Below, in pieces: positions 61,601-63,315 of a stretch of 64,000 nucleotides of DNA. The stretch lies in the NCBI GenBank assembly GCA_036365455.1, contig JAWQUS010000008.1:22241501-22305500 (forward strand). Reading direction: 5' to 3'. Numbering within the stretch: position 1 is the first letter of the stretch; the number at the start of each line of letters is the position of its first letter. A program made the translations under genes and the position numbers. Source of the stretch: Macrosoma leucophasiata. Taxonomy: Eukaryota > Arthropoda > Insecta > Lepidoptera > Hedylidae. The notes below the pieces were generated by a model. It saw only the letters and a program-made list of their open reading frames with translations, ran no database searches and was not told the DNA's origin.

Positions 61601-63232
61601 AAATGGTAGTGTTCAGCACTATCGTGTTCCGGTCAGGTGGTAATGTACGGCCCTGTAATTTCCGGCACAGAGGCATAACACCTTAGGCCTCAAGAGTGGT
61701 AACGCATCTGCATTTTGATCTTGGTCTTTGTGTGGATGTCTATAGGCTGCAGTCATCACTTAACATCAATGTAAGCTGCATGCTTGTTTGCCACTTCCAT
61801 TACATAAAAAAAAAACAAAAAAAAACACATGAAATTTTCAAATCACAAAAGTATCGCAACACAGCTCGCTGTAAAGCACTTCATAATCATTACGCTTGCA
61901 TTGATATATCTTTGTTGCCGCTAAATAATTTCGTGTTCCATTAGGCAAACCGCAACATACATTAAATTACGTTCGCTTACGAGGTTTTCAACATGTATTT
62001 TACGTGATAAAAGTACATTTACTGACTCAGATTACAGAAAATGATTGGATTCGATATATATGTATTGCTGTTTCAATATGTTGTATTGTGTACATAATAC
62101 ACCTGGGTGACACATTCATGGGCTTTTAGGTGGTACTTAGGGATCGAAACCGATTCCCATCTGCACGCAAATCACTCTCACAGGTACCATTACAATCGTT
62201 CAGGCTTTTTCGCAGATCGGTCGGGACTGGTATGGCGACTAACGTTTATCTCATCCTTCCATCGTTACGTTTACGCAGTGACAAACATACTTGCAGTATT
62301 CGATGTTTTGTAAATAAAAAATCAAACGCTCCAGCCATGCTCCGAACGATCGTTATATTAAATGTATGTGCCTCTCGCCCTTTTATAAACGTGAGCGCAA
62401 TTGCCGTTTCATCGTTTGTAGTTTTTTTTTTATAGGAATATTTAACTTTGTGTCCATCCTATGAGCGACGCGGGGTTGTCTACGTTCGAGTTTACTACCG
62501 TACTCATCGATATTTACTCCTGACACGTTTTTTTAAATATCACGGATTCTTACGGAACGTAGGCGTCCCGTATGTCGCTCGCGGGCGTGAATGTCAAGGC
62601 TGCCAATTATGAATGTCCATATCGTGCAGTTTTGTTTTAATAATTTAATATTTTTAATAATTATACTTATTAATAATTTTTAATAATAAATACTTAATAA
62701 TTTTATATTGAACAATACTTGAATCTCGTCTCTCAGAGAGGAGGTACACGAAGTGTACAAAACGATTGGCGGCATTTGTATCTCGCCTGATCGATCCCAC
62801 CACTCACACCGGACATCACGACACTTGCCACATTATATTTATTTTCGGGGATTCTATTATTTTTCATACACTCGTCATTCATACCACTCGAACGTCGTTC
62901 CCCTCATAGATGTTGTGTATCGCTTCGCGTCCGCATGGCTACTGGATGTCTATAACTGAGAATTATTTGTTAGAACTGTTAGTGGATTGTATCTCGGCGA
63001 ATGTAGTAATGAAATACTCGAAAACGTTTTCCAGCTCGGGGACCTATTGATAAAGCCCATCCAGCGCATCCAGAAGTACCACTTGCTGGTGAAGAAAATA
63101 CTGATATACTCGGAGAACGCCAACTGCCCGCCGAATGTGATAACGTCGCTGCGGGACGCGGTGTACTGCACCTCCGTCATACCCAAGAATGCCAACGACA
63201 TGATGGACGTTGGTCGCCTGCAGGGATTCACG
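15729..63232 (+). CDS. Trio/Kalirin-family Rho guanine-nucleotide exchange factor (10 exons, 3' end outside window)
   Basis: Ten exons (15729-15870, 25298-25370, 45198-45327, 47851-47976, 54764-54829, 55038-55145, 58194-58385, 60152-60249, 60801-60993, 63035-63232) join in one frame with GT/AG introns and matching phases, giving about 440 codons with no stop. The product has a 47-residue N-terminus, an Arg-Trp-Leu basic segment (exon 3), an acidic stretch ending in LPPPM (exon 4), a Pro/Ala linker (exon 5), a helical IEQIVKEKM segment (exon 6) and a DH domain (exons 7-10). The order RWL, LPPPM, IEELVKxKM-like helix, DH matches the second GEF module of Trio/Kalirin and p63RhoGEF. DH proteins exchange GDP for GTP on Rho-family GTPases at the membrane or cytoskeleton. 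No spectrin repeats, GEF1 or SH3 are encoded upstream in the window, so this is either a GEF2-only isoform of trio or a short paralogue such as the fly Gefmeso type. The PH domain should follow after 64000. The family call is firm; the orthologue is not. Confidence 0.9.
15871..17645. other. Intron 1, proximal part; GC-rich patch, otherwise nothing
   Basis: A GC-rich low-complexity patch at 16620-16740 has GCCGGCCTACCTC twice in tandem, followed by GCCGCC runs. It may be regulatory or a UTR exon but has no clear splice sites. The frames across it in several phases are composition artefacts. Confidence 0.4.
17680..18040 (-). pseudogene. LINE ORF2 C-terminal part fused by internal deletion
   Basis: After NLVQFNP (about 18045) the sequence jumps directly to the C-terminal YNGECSVELFDMV block and continues to LPRTCKLWNELPSE and GVANVHRRR. 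In related elements more than 100 residues separate these points, so an internal deletion joined them. The + strand copy at 50645-50953 carries the same end. Confidence 0.75.
18054..20206 (-). pseudogene. LINE ORF2: endonuclease-reverse transcriptase pseudogene
   Basis: The frame starts near 20206 (MCNIRGLHTNLNAV, endonuclease N-terminus; LTETQIS catalytic Glu region). It is broken by TGA at 20021-20023, resumes through LILGDFNAHHTEW and SSDHCLVRT (endonuclease), then the RT with KKSSGPDSVPAVVLK, ANYRPIAITSL and YGFRQGRSAGDLL. A TAG at 18431-18433 replaces the Lys of the A-F-D motif region. It continues in the same frame to AGVPQGSVLSP and CYADESTGDA. The usual YADD is YADE, so a catalytic Asp is changed. 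A frameshift at about 18100 precedes SDWGRLNLVQFNP. Intact homologues have this ORF unbroken; this copy cannot be active. Confidence 0.88.
21464..21857 (-). pseudogene. Isolated reverse-transcriptase fragment, second copy
   Basis: This is nearly identical (about 95% by eye) to 18230-18620, on the same strand. It reads MERVINTQLLQYLEDHQ, YGFRHGRSAGDLL, SLDIAKAFDRVWH and AGVPQGSVLSPTLF. Unlike the larger copy it keeps AKAFDRV without a stop. Both ends are abrupt and there is no poly(A), which is unusual for simple 5' truncation. Confidence 0.85.
21868..22040. repeat. Repeat fragment with 'GTTCGTCCGTCCGCAGCTTA'
   Basis: GTTTCGCCATCTCCGTTCGT and GTGCTAGAAAG are typical of an insect interspersed repeat. 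It ends near TATCGATTTATCG. Confidence 0.45.
22227..23456 (-). pseudogene. Mariner transposase pseudogene
   Basis: It starts at MSESNEEIRYILKFYYKKG (ATG at 23456). The frame is lost near 23360 and regained before 23260 (two frameshifts). Then comes ITGKMDAIFEKV through VPHEL. Of the D,D34D triad, the first Asp (TGDEKWITYD) and second (HHDNARPHT) are present, but the third is replaced by Tyr (LAPSYFHLF instead of the usual APSDYHLF, a single G to T change). A TGA replaces Trp near the C-terminus (22485). The last codons are split by a retroposon. It is dead. Confidence 0.9.
22247..22452 (+). mobile_element. 206-bp retroposon nested in the mariner, (AAGAT)n tail, 13-bp target duplication
   Basis: ATGTATGTACCAT occurs on both sides (22234-22246 and 22453-22465). 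The insert ends AATAAGATAAGATAAG and has no transposase-type inverted ends. This fits a SINE or 5'-truncated LINE inserted into the last codons of the transposase gene. Confidence 0.8.
23900..24192 (-). repeat. Poly(A)-tailed GTGGTAGAGCT family, full copy
   Basis: It begins with a T-run (poly(A) on the minus strand, 23901-23912), has every block of the family in reverse order, and ends GAAGCTCTACCACCAGTA. Confidence 0.8.
24262..24990. repeat. Repeat fragments: 'TTCGAAGTCGGTT' end and CCCCGGCTTCGCC family
   Basis: 24262-24298 has GAGAACCTCCTCC and TTTTTTCGAAGTCGGTT. 24650-24990 begins GCGACCTGCCCCGGCTTCGC and ends with ATCGGTCCAGCCGTTCTTGA and TTTTTATTTATAGATA. Sequence between them is unassigned. 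Confidence 0.5.
25051..25207 (-). repeat. Fragment of the poly(A)-tailed GTGGTAGAGCT family
   Basis: AAAGTGGCAAAAGCTC, GTTAAGTGATGACTGCAGCC and GGTCAAAATGCAGATGCGTT match the 3' half on the minus strand. It is divergent. Confidence 0.6.
25298..25370 (+). CDS. RhoGEF gene, exon 2
   Basis: The acceptor is TTTTGTCAACAG just before 25298 and the donor is GTAAGT at 25371. The 73-nt exon completes the Glu codon left by exon 1, encodes a Ser/Gly/Pro-rich stretch with a basic end (GKQRRGFS), and leaves two bases (GG) that become Gly with the first base of exon 3. The low-complexity, disordered composition is typical of linkers upstream of the Trio GEF2 domain. The phase match on both sides is the main evidence. 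Confidence 0.72.
25371..27454. other. Intron 2, first part; little recognisable
   Basis: A short LINE-like tail motif (GAACCCGTAATGGGCGAGTC) lies at about 25848, and a hairpin (GGACAATAGGGATTATTATCC) at 25952-25982. A GC-rich patch is at 26335-26430. No exon with matching phase was found. Confidence 0.4.
27455..27867 (+). promoter_or_regulatory. GC-rich putative promoter/5' UTR of the alternative first exon
   Basis: Within an AT-rich intron this block is rich in CpG and free of recognised repeats. It has a TTCAGTG sequence (about 27460) resembling the arthropod initiator. No TATA box was identified. Small open frames inside it look like composition artefacts. It ends at the candidate ATG at 27868. 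Confidence 0.3.
27868..27893 (+). CDS. Candidate alternative first coding exon of the RhoGEF gene
   Basis: An ATG at 27868 is preceded by an in-frame stop (27850) and followed by 8 codons plus two bases (MWNQVVYV), then a strong donor CAA|GTGAGT at 27894. The two leftover bases (AA) plus the first base of exon 3 make Lys, so splicing to 45198 would give a short N-terminus running straight into the RRWL block. Phase does not fit exon 2. Upstream, 27460-27870 is GC-rich, repeat-poor and begins near a TTCAGT initiator-like site, as expected for a 5' UTR. This is inferred from splice logic only. Confidence 0.4.
27894..29451. other. Intron 2, repeat-poor stretch
   Basis: AT-rich, no coding-like frame, no terminal repeats seen. 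Confidence 0.45.
29460..29643. mobile_element. hAT-type MITE with 8-bp target duplication
   Basis: Ends TAGTGATTCCCAAAGTGG and TAGTTTGAAAACCTCTG are imperfect inverse copies close to the common CAGTGGTTCCCAAACT hAT terminus. The target duplication is AGTTAACC / AGTTAAAC (29452-29459, 29644-29651). No coding capacity. Confidence 0.7.
29652..31164. other. Intron 2, mostly unassigned
   Basis: 29966-30020 is a scrap of the GTGGTAGAGCT family (GTTCCGGTCAGGTGGTAAAG). 30312-30385 shares CGCCGCTTAGCCAAAATCAATGAAATA-type sequence with 49647-49720. The rest shows nothing. Confidence 0.4.
31165..31340 (+). repeat. tRNA-derived SINE, copy 2
   Basis: Box A-like GGTTAGTCCAGCGGTGCG and box B-like GGGTTCGGTCCCGC, followed by GTATGGCCTACAGATATT and CAACGGCATCCACGACACAG, parallel to 4402-4640. 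Confidence 0.7.
31683..31952 (+). repeat. Interspersed repeat, 'AAACTTCGTATTGCC' family, copy 2
   Basis: It runs from CTAGCTGACCCGGCAAACTT to ATATATATAGATTA, with TCCCTGGACTTCCAAAAATC and CCAAATCGGTCCAGCCATTC. The 99-codon frame is not a gene. Confidence 0.65.
31953..33117. other. Intron 2, unassigned
   Basis: A GC-rich patch at 32590-32730 (GCTCGCGCTGCCGCCGCTCC) has frames on both strands without recognisable motifs. Nothing else is seen. Confidence 0.4.
33126..33738. mobile_element. TIR element crowded with ATTCGAAT palindromes, possible 8-bp target duplication
   Basis: AGTGATGGGC (33128) and GCCCATCACT (ends 33734) are inverted ends of hAT-like character. GTATTTAC/GTATTTAG at 33118 and 33739 may be the target duplication. 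ATTCGAAT occurs eight times, five near the left end (33163-33250) and three near the right (33588-33712). The centre is AT-rich filler. The short open frames are artefacts. Confidence 0.65.
33747..34420. other. Intron 2, unassigned; one small palindrome
   Basis: TTAATTTTATTAATTAATTTGC and its inverse form a hairpin at about 34168-34216. Nothing else is recognised. Confidence 0.4.
34423..34805. mobile_element. 383-bp foldback MITE with about 150-bp arms, TA target duplication
   Basis: Left end CTGGGTGACTTTTTTACCGT and right end ACGGTAAAAAAAGTCATCCAG are inverse, and complementarity continues for about 150 bp (34423-34575 against 34651-34805) with few mismatches. TA flanks at 34421 and 34806. 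The loop is only about 75 bp. Confidence 0.88.
34808..36592. other. Intron 2; one divergent GTGGTAGAGCT-family copy, rest unassigned
   Basis: 35258-35500 is a divergent + strand copy of the poly(A)-tailed family (GACGGAGTTCGCGGGCGTAG, TTTCCGGCACGCAGGCATG, poly(A) at 35498). CTGAAGCTCTACCACTAGTA at 35588 is another end. The remainder shows no feature. Confidence 0.5.
36886..37270 (+). pseudogene. Mariner (mellifera-like) transposase pseudogene
   Basis: RIVTCDEKCILFDNCKRSA includes the first catalytic Asp (normally CDEKWILYDNRKRS; here the Trp is Cys). LDPGSAPKQIPKRKLTPRK, VIHHSFLPNGTNVTADVYC and ELNIIMEKLARLQTR follow. The second catalytic block is decayed to TADNAHLILHS (usual LHDNARPHV). 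The N-terminal helix-turn-helix and the third Asp block are not found. Not functional. Confidence 0.8.
37488..37605 (+). repeat. Fragment of the GTGGTAGAGCT family
   Basis: GTGGTAGAGCTCGTGAACGA, CACCACCGCATTATAATCAT and AGCTAAGTGGTAATGTACGG are recognisable. It sits between the transposase remnant and the LINE. Confidence 0.55.
38087..39727 (+). CDS. LINE ORF1 protein: coiled coil plus esterase-like C-terminal domain (546 aa)
   Basis: An intact frame of 546 codons. Residues about 1-125 are strongly heptad-like and charged (EESRLQMTLSELKATKELVE, LRRITTLELELSEAYSQINK), predicting a coiled coil for trimerisation or RNA binding. A second helical, Lys/Asn-rich region spans about 165-270. Residues about 325-445 have an alternating strand-helix pattern (KYVMFSDEIGKDLGHLF, TTLIICIGNRGNVNKKQLIE, KIHNFILFTLPYSKS) recalling the SGNH-type esterase domain known from ORF1 of CR1-like elements, but without the canonical GDS. 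No zinc knuckle or PHD was seen. It would act in the retrotransposon RNP. The esterase comparison is by pattern only. Confidence 0.8.
   Translation: MMTRKALSRQEESRLQMTLSELKATKELVEQFHRERDDNEKELLEVLARDTKLKKEMSQLHSEYLLACEERDKLQLVVNGFNQCSDEYEQALRRITTLELELSEAYSQINKLQAENLNITASQNQSLFDELVQSSPKHVNISQPSVTIDLTCDTPVHKIAYSHNKLKKYSKLNKFIQKTQNLIKLNKFYTNKIKLNSKSYQDLKMHSEQLISKEITYISEIEKLEKECNNYMESLSSMTYKYELSQKEIQEHIQALTKLTDLCQYNSERFESLTNSYNQCSCTLTPAGSKPVCASPTKPPQLPQSSSNTFSGCSLQPNHVKHKYVMFSDEIGKDLGHLFKMHSGQSTFINYCMPGLTYDGILKKITAFSFDQDTTLIICIGNRGNVNKKQLIEYFDYLQKLKIHNFILFTLPYSKSLSNIENNIRYKLNLTLDNLICYNNKFYKLDINCILGNNFYLTKDNYYLNKFLKRQVAVSLSNYTDHIAKNLAMPTASIGQLHNNIQSLESIPNIRIVNDKSVLSSFTTNTVNNSLQMTSNNVDIQLNHLN
39793..40104 (+). 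pseudogene. LINE ORF2 N-terminus: endonuclease, truncated by internal deletion
   Basis: The frame starts at MLFYNN and carries endonuclease motifs LVHQNIQGI (catalytic Asn) and CCFTEHWL (catalytic Glu). After SLSVERTAEIA it hits TGA (40102). In another frame the next codons read EILEKILDVV and RVIICGDFNINLLEE (the GDFN motif), so a short segment of the endonuclease between them is missing and the frame shifts at about 40100. The distance is too short for a complete AP endonuclease. Confidence 0.8.
40103..42619 (+). CDS. LINE ORF2: rest of endonuclease and complete reverse transcriptase
   Basis: Open from about 40103 (first Met 40196) to TGA at 42617. It contains GDFNINL (endonuclease), SSDHCGQLV (endonuclease His block), RT motifs KVIPLFKSGS, NFRPISILPVLSKIFEK, FGFTRGRSTTDAG, FCDLSKAFDCVQH (first catalytic Asp), GVPQGSILGPFLF and LFADDTSLV (catalytic Asp pair intact), then WFSANNLSLNSSKTKCI and a C-terminal thumb/tail. 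The RT itself looks intact; only the endonuclease is broken. In trans it might still reverse transcribe, but cannot nick target DNA by its own endonuclease. Confidence 0.88.
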   Translation, partial: EILEKILDVVLNNLTASKKRVIICGDFNINLLEETPTTVRFKSLLMSFNLHNLFSEPTRITQNSATCIDNIFIDFEPTHKNILTELSSDHCGQLVSFCSQLHNDKNKRAIVFVPFNAKRIKKFRENIVPKLANMQYHNDPNILYNDFFATILTEFNLVFTNKTINVRSHKSFNEWATVGIHKSRQRLYDLYGEKSHNHTNSFKNHVKLYSKIFKKVCFAAKALHIKNKIKNSNNKIKATWNVINSETGKQAKRNSDFKLIIDNKHVTTDEEVALAFETFFANIPVSLTGDLISSPTVAESLLKKNVHQSKTIFNFKLVNTADVIHAFKSINIKSTTDLWGLSVKVAYEIMDVIAPYLAAMFNNSIVSGIFPDLMKHSKVIPLFKSGSTSDPTNFRPISILPVLSKIFEKLILIQLLAHFNHHKLLHCRQFGFTRGRSTTDAGVELVKHIFEAWEKSHNALGVFCDLSKAFDCVQHETLVRKLYHYGLRDTALELMTSYLNNRNMFVDVNGTRSPGTSMDMGVPQGSILGPFLFLVYINDLPYIINDGQEMVLFADDTSLVFKIKRQEVDFDCVNNTLSNIVHWFSANNLSLNSSKTKCIKFTTPNVKQVETNVKINEEVLEIVESTVFLGITVDAKLQWGPHIAKLANRLSSAAFAVKKIRLLTDVETARLVYFSYFHSIMSYGILLWGNSADVNTIFVLQKRAVRAIYGLSPKVSLRDKFKEINILTVASQYIYENVLYVRKNINEFPTIGNNHSINTRNKYKLSMHATRLNRVSNSFRGQCIRFFNQIPKNVQSLSINKFKKVMKERLYKCNYYKTSDYLNDNTSWDYSDRCQAIS
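42620..43328 (+). other. LINE 3' UTR
   Basis: A GC-richer block at 42760-42900 precedes an AT-rich end and pentanucleotide tail. Frames of up to 84 codons here are not conserved-looking. The last 110 bp match 12003-12114. Confidence 0.7.
43385..43735. repeat. Pair of long hairpins (foldback element)
   Basis: Hairpin 1: about 43391-43456 pairs with 43485-43547 (GATTACGAAAATGGCATCCG against CAGATGCTATTTTCATAATC). Hairpin 2: CGGACACAATT...ATGATATGG (43660-43692) pairs with 43697-43730. Both include CCGCCATCTT or AACATGGC flanks, so they may be parts of one foldback element inside the mariner-like composite. Confidence 0.7.
44150..44285 (-). pseudogene. RT fragment inside mariner-like element B
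   Basis: The minus-strand equivalent of 1675-1790, with the V-P-Q-G-S coding stretch now altered (GGTGTACCACAAGGTAGTGT). It shows the RT piece predates the split of the two element copies. Confidence 0.6.
44629..44799. mobile_element. Short MITE with GTCGGCCACACAC termini
   Basis: GTCGGCCACACACATTACAG and GGTGTCTGGCCGGC are imperfect inverse ends enclosing AACGCGCAA / TTGCGCC subterminal blocks. No coding capacity. Confidence 0.5.
44820..45197. other. Intron 2 end, unassigned
   Basis: AT-rich, no feature apart from the exon 3 acceptor at its end. Confidence 0.45.
45198..45327 (+). CDS. RhoGEF gene, exon 3 (basic RRWL segment)
   Basis: The acceptor is at CTTCAAAG (ends 45197) and the donor GTAAGC starts at 45328. 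The exon is 130 nt: one base completing Gly, then 43 codons ending in phase 0. The peptide begins RRWLGLRKPSQGK and continues Lys/Pro/Ser-rich. Human Trio and Kalirin carry a similar basic RKWL(T)SPVR-type block upstream of their second GEF domain, which helps place the gene in that family. The acceptor lacks a good pyrimidine tract, but the phase fits both exon 2 and the candidate alternative first exon at 27868-27893. Confidence 0.78.
45328..46620. other. Intron 3, first part; one repeat fragment
   Basis: 45985-46145 is a fragment of the 'AAACTTCGTATTGCC' family tail (CTTTCTTGGACTTCTGTGAA, CGGCCCAGCCGTACCTACTC). The remainder is unassigned. Confidence 0.45.
46628..46840 (-). repeat. Retroposon with 33-base T run, third copy of a segment in the mariner-like elements
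   Basis: A long poly(T) (46628-46660) is followed by AATGGCATTGCATGCATATT and ATTCTAGTAAAGCGATGGCT, ending at CATTTACAATGTAG. The same 170-bp block occurs in elements A (about 1780-1935) and B (about 43995-44160). The poly(A) on the minus strand marks it as an independent retroposon. Confidence 0.7.
46841..47521. other. Intron 3, unassigned
   Basis: No recognisable element. Confidence 0.4.
47545..47632. mobile_element. Short MITE, GGTCCACACAGAGCGAGC termini
   Basis: CCGGGTCCACACAGAGCGAG and CTCGCTCTGAGTGGACAAG are inverse ends about 85 bp apart. It lies 220 bp upstream of exon 4. Confidence 0.6.
47851..47976 (+). CDS. RhoGEF gene, exon 4 (acidic segment, LPPPM motif)
   Basis: The acceptor CATGTACCAG ends at 47850 and the donor is CAG|GTTTGT at 47977. 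It has 42 codons, phase 0 at both ends. The sequence is acidic (DEVEDDVADVELPPPM) and finishes with KPIQ. Trio and Kalirin have an acidic run followed by LPPPMAI at the same distance from GEF2, so this is one of the best family markers outside the DH domain. Confidence 0.82.
47977..49640. other. Intron 4, first part, repeat-poor
   Basis: No coding frame with splice support; a 96-codon minus-strand frame (48578-48868) has no recognisable motif. Confidence 0.4.
49742..50265 (+). repeat. GTGGTAGAGCT-family copy split by a LINE fragment
   Basis: The head TACTGGTGGTAGAGTCCCAG is at 49742. The body resumes at 50080 with GGGGCTCGAGTGCGTAGGCA and continues to about 50265. The interruption is the 304-bp insert 49764-50067. 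Confidence 0.7.
49764..50067 (+). pseudogene. LINE ORF2 C-terminal fragment (RTE/Proto2-like), 12-bp target duplication
   Basis: AGAGTCCCAGTG and AGAGTCTCAGTG flank it (49752-49763, 50068-50079). It encodes NIIENRRGRMLGHMVRHDNY and RGRPRRSYINQVKEK, ending at TAA 50055-50057. This is the extreme C-terminus of an RTE-like retrotransposon protein. It is a 5'-truncated insertion with tail ATATAGAAGA. Confidence 0.75.
50510..50552 (+). repeat. Retroposon 3' tail, (ATTCT)n
   Basis: GCTATTCTATTCTATTCTAA follows GTTGAACGTAAAGTTTT. It shares the pentanucleotide tail with the LINE at 38-43 kb, but not its UTR. Confidence 0.5.
50640..51016 (+). pseudogene. CR1-like LINE 3' fragment with poly(A)
   Basis: The + strand frame 50645-50953 reads YNGECSAELFDMVPPSLF, KFHPHRLDTW, FLPRTCKLWNELPSEVFP and GVANVHRRR, then CAGGTGGCCCGTTTGCTTGT and poly(A) at 51002-51016. 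It is nearly identical in type to 17680-18040. A longer overlapping frame in another phase is a shadow. Confidence 0.85.
51017..51682. other. Probable retroelement 3' region, otherwise unassigned
   Basis: It ends ATCAATAAAGTGTTTTTTCT and a TTTC run (51645-51672), like a retroelement 3' UTR. No protein motif was seen. Confidence 0.35.
51683..52288 (+). repeat. Two interspersed repeat fragments
   Basis: 51683-51760 is the head of the 'AAACTTCGTATTGCC' family (AACTAGCTGTCCCCGCAAAC). 52106-52288 is copy 2 of the AACAAACAAAC...AGTATAGAT family, with CCTATTAGTCTTAGCGTGAT and GATTAGCGCGTTCAAACAAA. Confidence 0.6.
52330..52497 (+). other. Exon-like open frame, unconfirmed
   Basis: After a TATCTAG acceptor-like site, 55 codons are open in phase 0: VLTDRKGPASPSLNVLQRF, then ISGGRCSLKCPLRAPSQHLQ, then a stop. 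The composition is protein-like and richer in GC than its flanks. No phase-0 donor of quality precedes the stop, so it does not fit as an ordinary cassette between exons 4 and 5. It could be an alternative or terminal exon, or a captured fragment. Confidence 0.2.
52998..53401 (+). repeat. Minisatellite: four copies of a 101-102-bp unit
   Basis: Units start at 52998, 53100, 53201 and 53303 with GGAAAGGGGAGTTAACCCC, then CCAACTATGATAAATCTTGG, then CTCTGCTGAGGTAATACCTT. Copies differ at only a few positions. GGGGAGTTAACCCC is itself palindromic. Confidence 0.92.
53402..54763. other. Intron 4 end; GC-rich patches and a tRNA-like fragment
   Basis: 53430-53720 and 53990-54070 are GC-rich. An open stretch at 53996-54077 reads IIALRAFCAALDTSDDDPWP and then WSLPAITNG before a stop; it looks coding but lacks a good acceptor. 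On the minus strand about 54140-54200 has a tRNA-like GTGGGTTCGAACCTCGGC box B. None is secure. Confidence 0.3.
54764..54829 (+). CDS. RhoGEF gene, exon 5 (Ala/Pro linker)
   Basis: The acceptor TTTGTTTGTTCAG ends at 54763; the donor is CGC|GTAAGT at 54830. It has 22 codons, phase 0 at both ends, rich in Ala, Pro and Gln (for example LQQAPTPAVAAS). It is a disordered linker with no recognisable domain. Good splice sites and phase support it, and it could be a cassette exon because its removal keeps the frame. Confidence 0.72.
55038..55145 (+). CDS. RhoGEF gene, exon 6 (helical segment before the DH domain)
   Basis: The acceptor TGAAATTTTCAG ends at 55037. The frame encodes a helical stretch with IAEIEQIVKEKM, resembling the IEELVKSKM helix that precedes the Trio GEF2 domain. 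The 3' boundary is uncertain: three GT sites keep phase 0 (after 55121, 55136 or 55145). The last (GAT|GTGTGC) matches the donor consensus best, although all are weak. A stop is reached in frame in the sequence that follows, so the exon must end before then. Confidence 0.7.
55146..57690. other. Intron 6, first part
   Basis: A frame at 55234-55500 with moderately coding composition (QKIEGGGGQRKALPPWLKGL) has no splice support and is not recognised. 55500-57690 is AT-rich and shows nothing. Confidence 0.35.
57702..57800. mobile_element. 100-bp MITE, AATGGCGTAGCTA termini
   Basis: CACAATGGCGTAGCTACCGT (57702) and TTACCTAGCTACGCCATTG (ends about 57799) are inverse. Only about 60 bp lie between. 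Confidence 0.6.
58194..58385 (+). CDS. RhoGEF gene, exon 7 (start of the DH domain)
   Basis: The acceptor GTGATGTACAG ends at 58193 and the donor is GCG|GTTCGT at 58386. It has 64 codons, phase 0 on both sides. After a Gly/Ser and acidic Pro-rich leader, the DH domain begins: KKREYVLRELLETEEIYVSD is the conserved region 1 helix with the invariant Glu of the T/LE-x-x-Y-V motif that contacts the Rho GTPase switch region. The exon is strikingly GC-rich. Its last 40 bases and donor recur in decayed form three more times downstream (58344-58790). Confidence 0.93.
58344..58790 (+). repeat. Decayed tandem copies of the exon 7-intron 7 junction
   Basis: The last 40 bases of exon 7 plus donor (GGATACATACGATACATGGC, then GGTTCGTATA) recur at about 58495-58540 (GGATTCATACGATAGATGGC, GGTTCGTATACCTC) and about 58618-58662 (GGATTCATACGAGACATGCC). 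A fourth weak start is near 58722 (GCGCCTAGTATG). Intronic parts also repeat (TGGAATTTTGGCACTATACG against GGGAATTTCGACACAGTACG). Unit length drifts from about 142 to 105 bp. Confidence 0.75.
58791..59570. other. Intron 7, unassigned
   Basis: AT-rich; frames on both strands lack motifs. Confidence 0.4.
59575..59639. repeat. Perfect 30-bp palindrome with 5-base spacer
   Basis: TTCTAACATGCAGCAGTAAA to AATGACG (59575-59604) is followed by CTGCA, then its exact reverse complement (59610-59639). Nothing coding overlaps it. Confidence 0.95.
59713..60035. repeat. GC-rich foldback with (GT)n in the loop
   Basis: GGGCCGCGGCGGACCGGAGG (about 59729) and its inverse CCTCCGGTCCGCCGCGGCC (ends about 60006) form the core. 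Pairing extends outward, imperfectly, to GATGTAGTCATAGAGC against GCTCTATAGATGTAGTCGTC. The loop holds a GT dinucleotide run at 59899-59921. Confidence 0.75.
60152..60249 (+). CDS. RhoGEF gene, exon 8 (DH domain)
   Basis: The acceptor TTTTCTAATTCAG ends at 60151; the donor is GAAA|GTGAGT at 60250. It encodes 32 codons plus two bases. RMIFGNIEAIYEWH is the FGNI-x-x-IYxWH block of DH domains of the Trio second-GEF class. The phase-2 end joins the first base of exon 9 to give Asn after WHR, where human Trio has Asp. Confidence 0.95.
60250..60800. other. Intron 8
   Basis: No repeat or frame of interest. Confidence 0.5.
60801..60993 (+). CDS. RhoGEF gene, exon 9 (DH domain core)
   Basis: The acceptor GATATGTGCAG ends at 60800; the donor is CAG|GTGTGT at 60994. 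It is 193 nt, ending in phase 0. It carries YCRNKPVSEYIVSE and FQELRQKLGHKLQ, close to YCQNKPKSEHIVSE and LKQRLGHRLQ of the Trio/Kalirin GEF2 domain. These helices form the middle of the DH bundle. The exon is GC-rich relative to its introns. Confidence 0.95.
61147..61812 (+). repeat. GTGGTAGAGCT-family copy with poly(A), split by a SINE
   Basis: Head TACTGGTGGTAGAGCTCCAG at 61147, body resuming at 61583, and tail CTTCCATTACATAAAAAAAA at about 61793. The SINE at 61209-61582 lies inside. Confidence 0.85.
61209..61582 (-). mobile_element. Lepidopteran SINE copy 2, with 9-bp target duplication
   Basis: CCTAATATA flanks it (61200-61208 and 61583-61591). It is the reverse orientation of 326-722: the (TAA)n tail lies at 61209-61222 and the tRNA-like head at its right end (GCCGCTGGGCCATGCGCGC). 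Confidence 0.9.
61813..63034. other. Intron 9, unassigned
   Basis: No recognised repeat; several short frames without motifs. The exon 10 acceptor ends it. Confidence 0.4.
63035..63232 (+). CDS. RhoGEF gene, exon 10 (DH conserved region 3)
   Basis: The acceptor CGTTTTCCAG ends at 63034; the donor is ACG|GTGAGG at 63233. It has 66 codons, phase 0 at both ends. LLIKPIQRIQKYHLLVK is the diagnostic DH conserved region 3, the helix that contacts the switch regions of Rho GTPases. NDMMDVGRLQGF closes the DH domain and leads into the PH domain, exactly as in Trio GEF2. The PH domain is not in the remaining 768 bases, so the gene runs on. Confidence 0.95.
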
Positions 63233-63315
63233 GTGAGGCACATTTTCTCTTTTACATTGGAAGCGCCCGTTTCATAATCAACAAAATATCCATAGCTACG
63301 GTTTTTTTATGTTAT

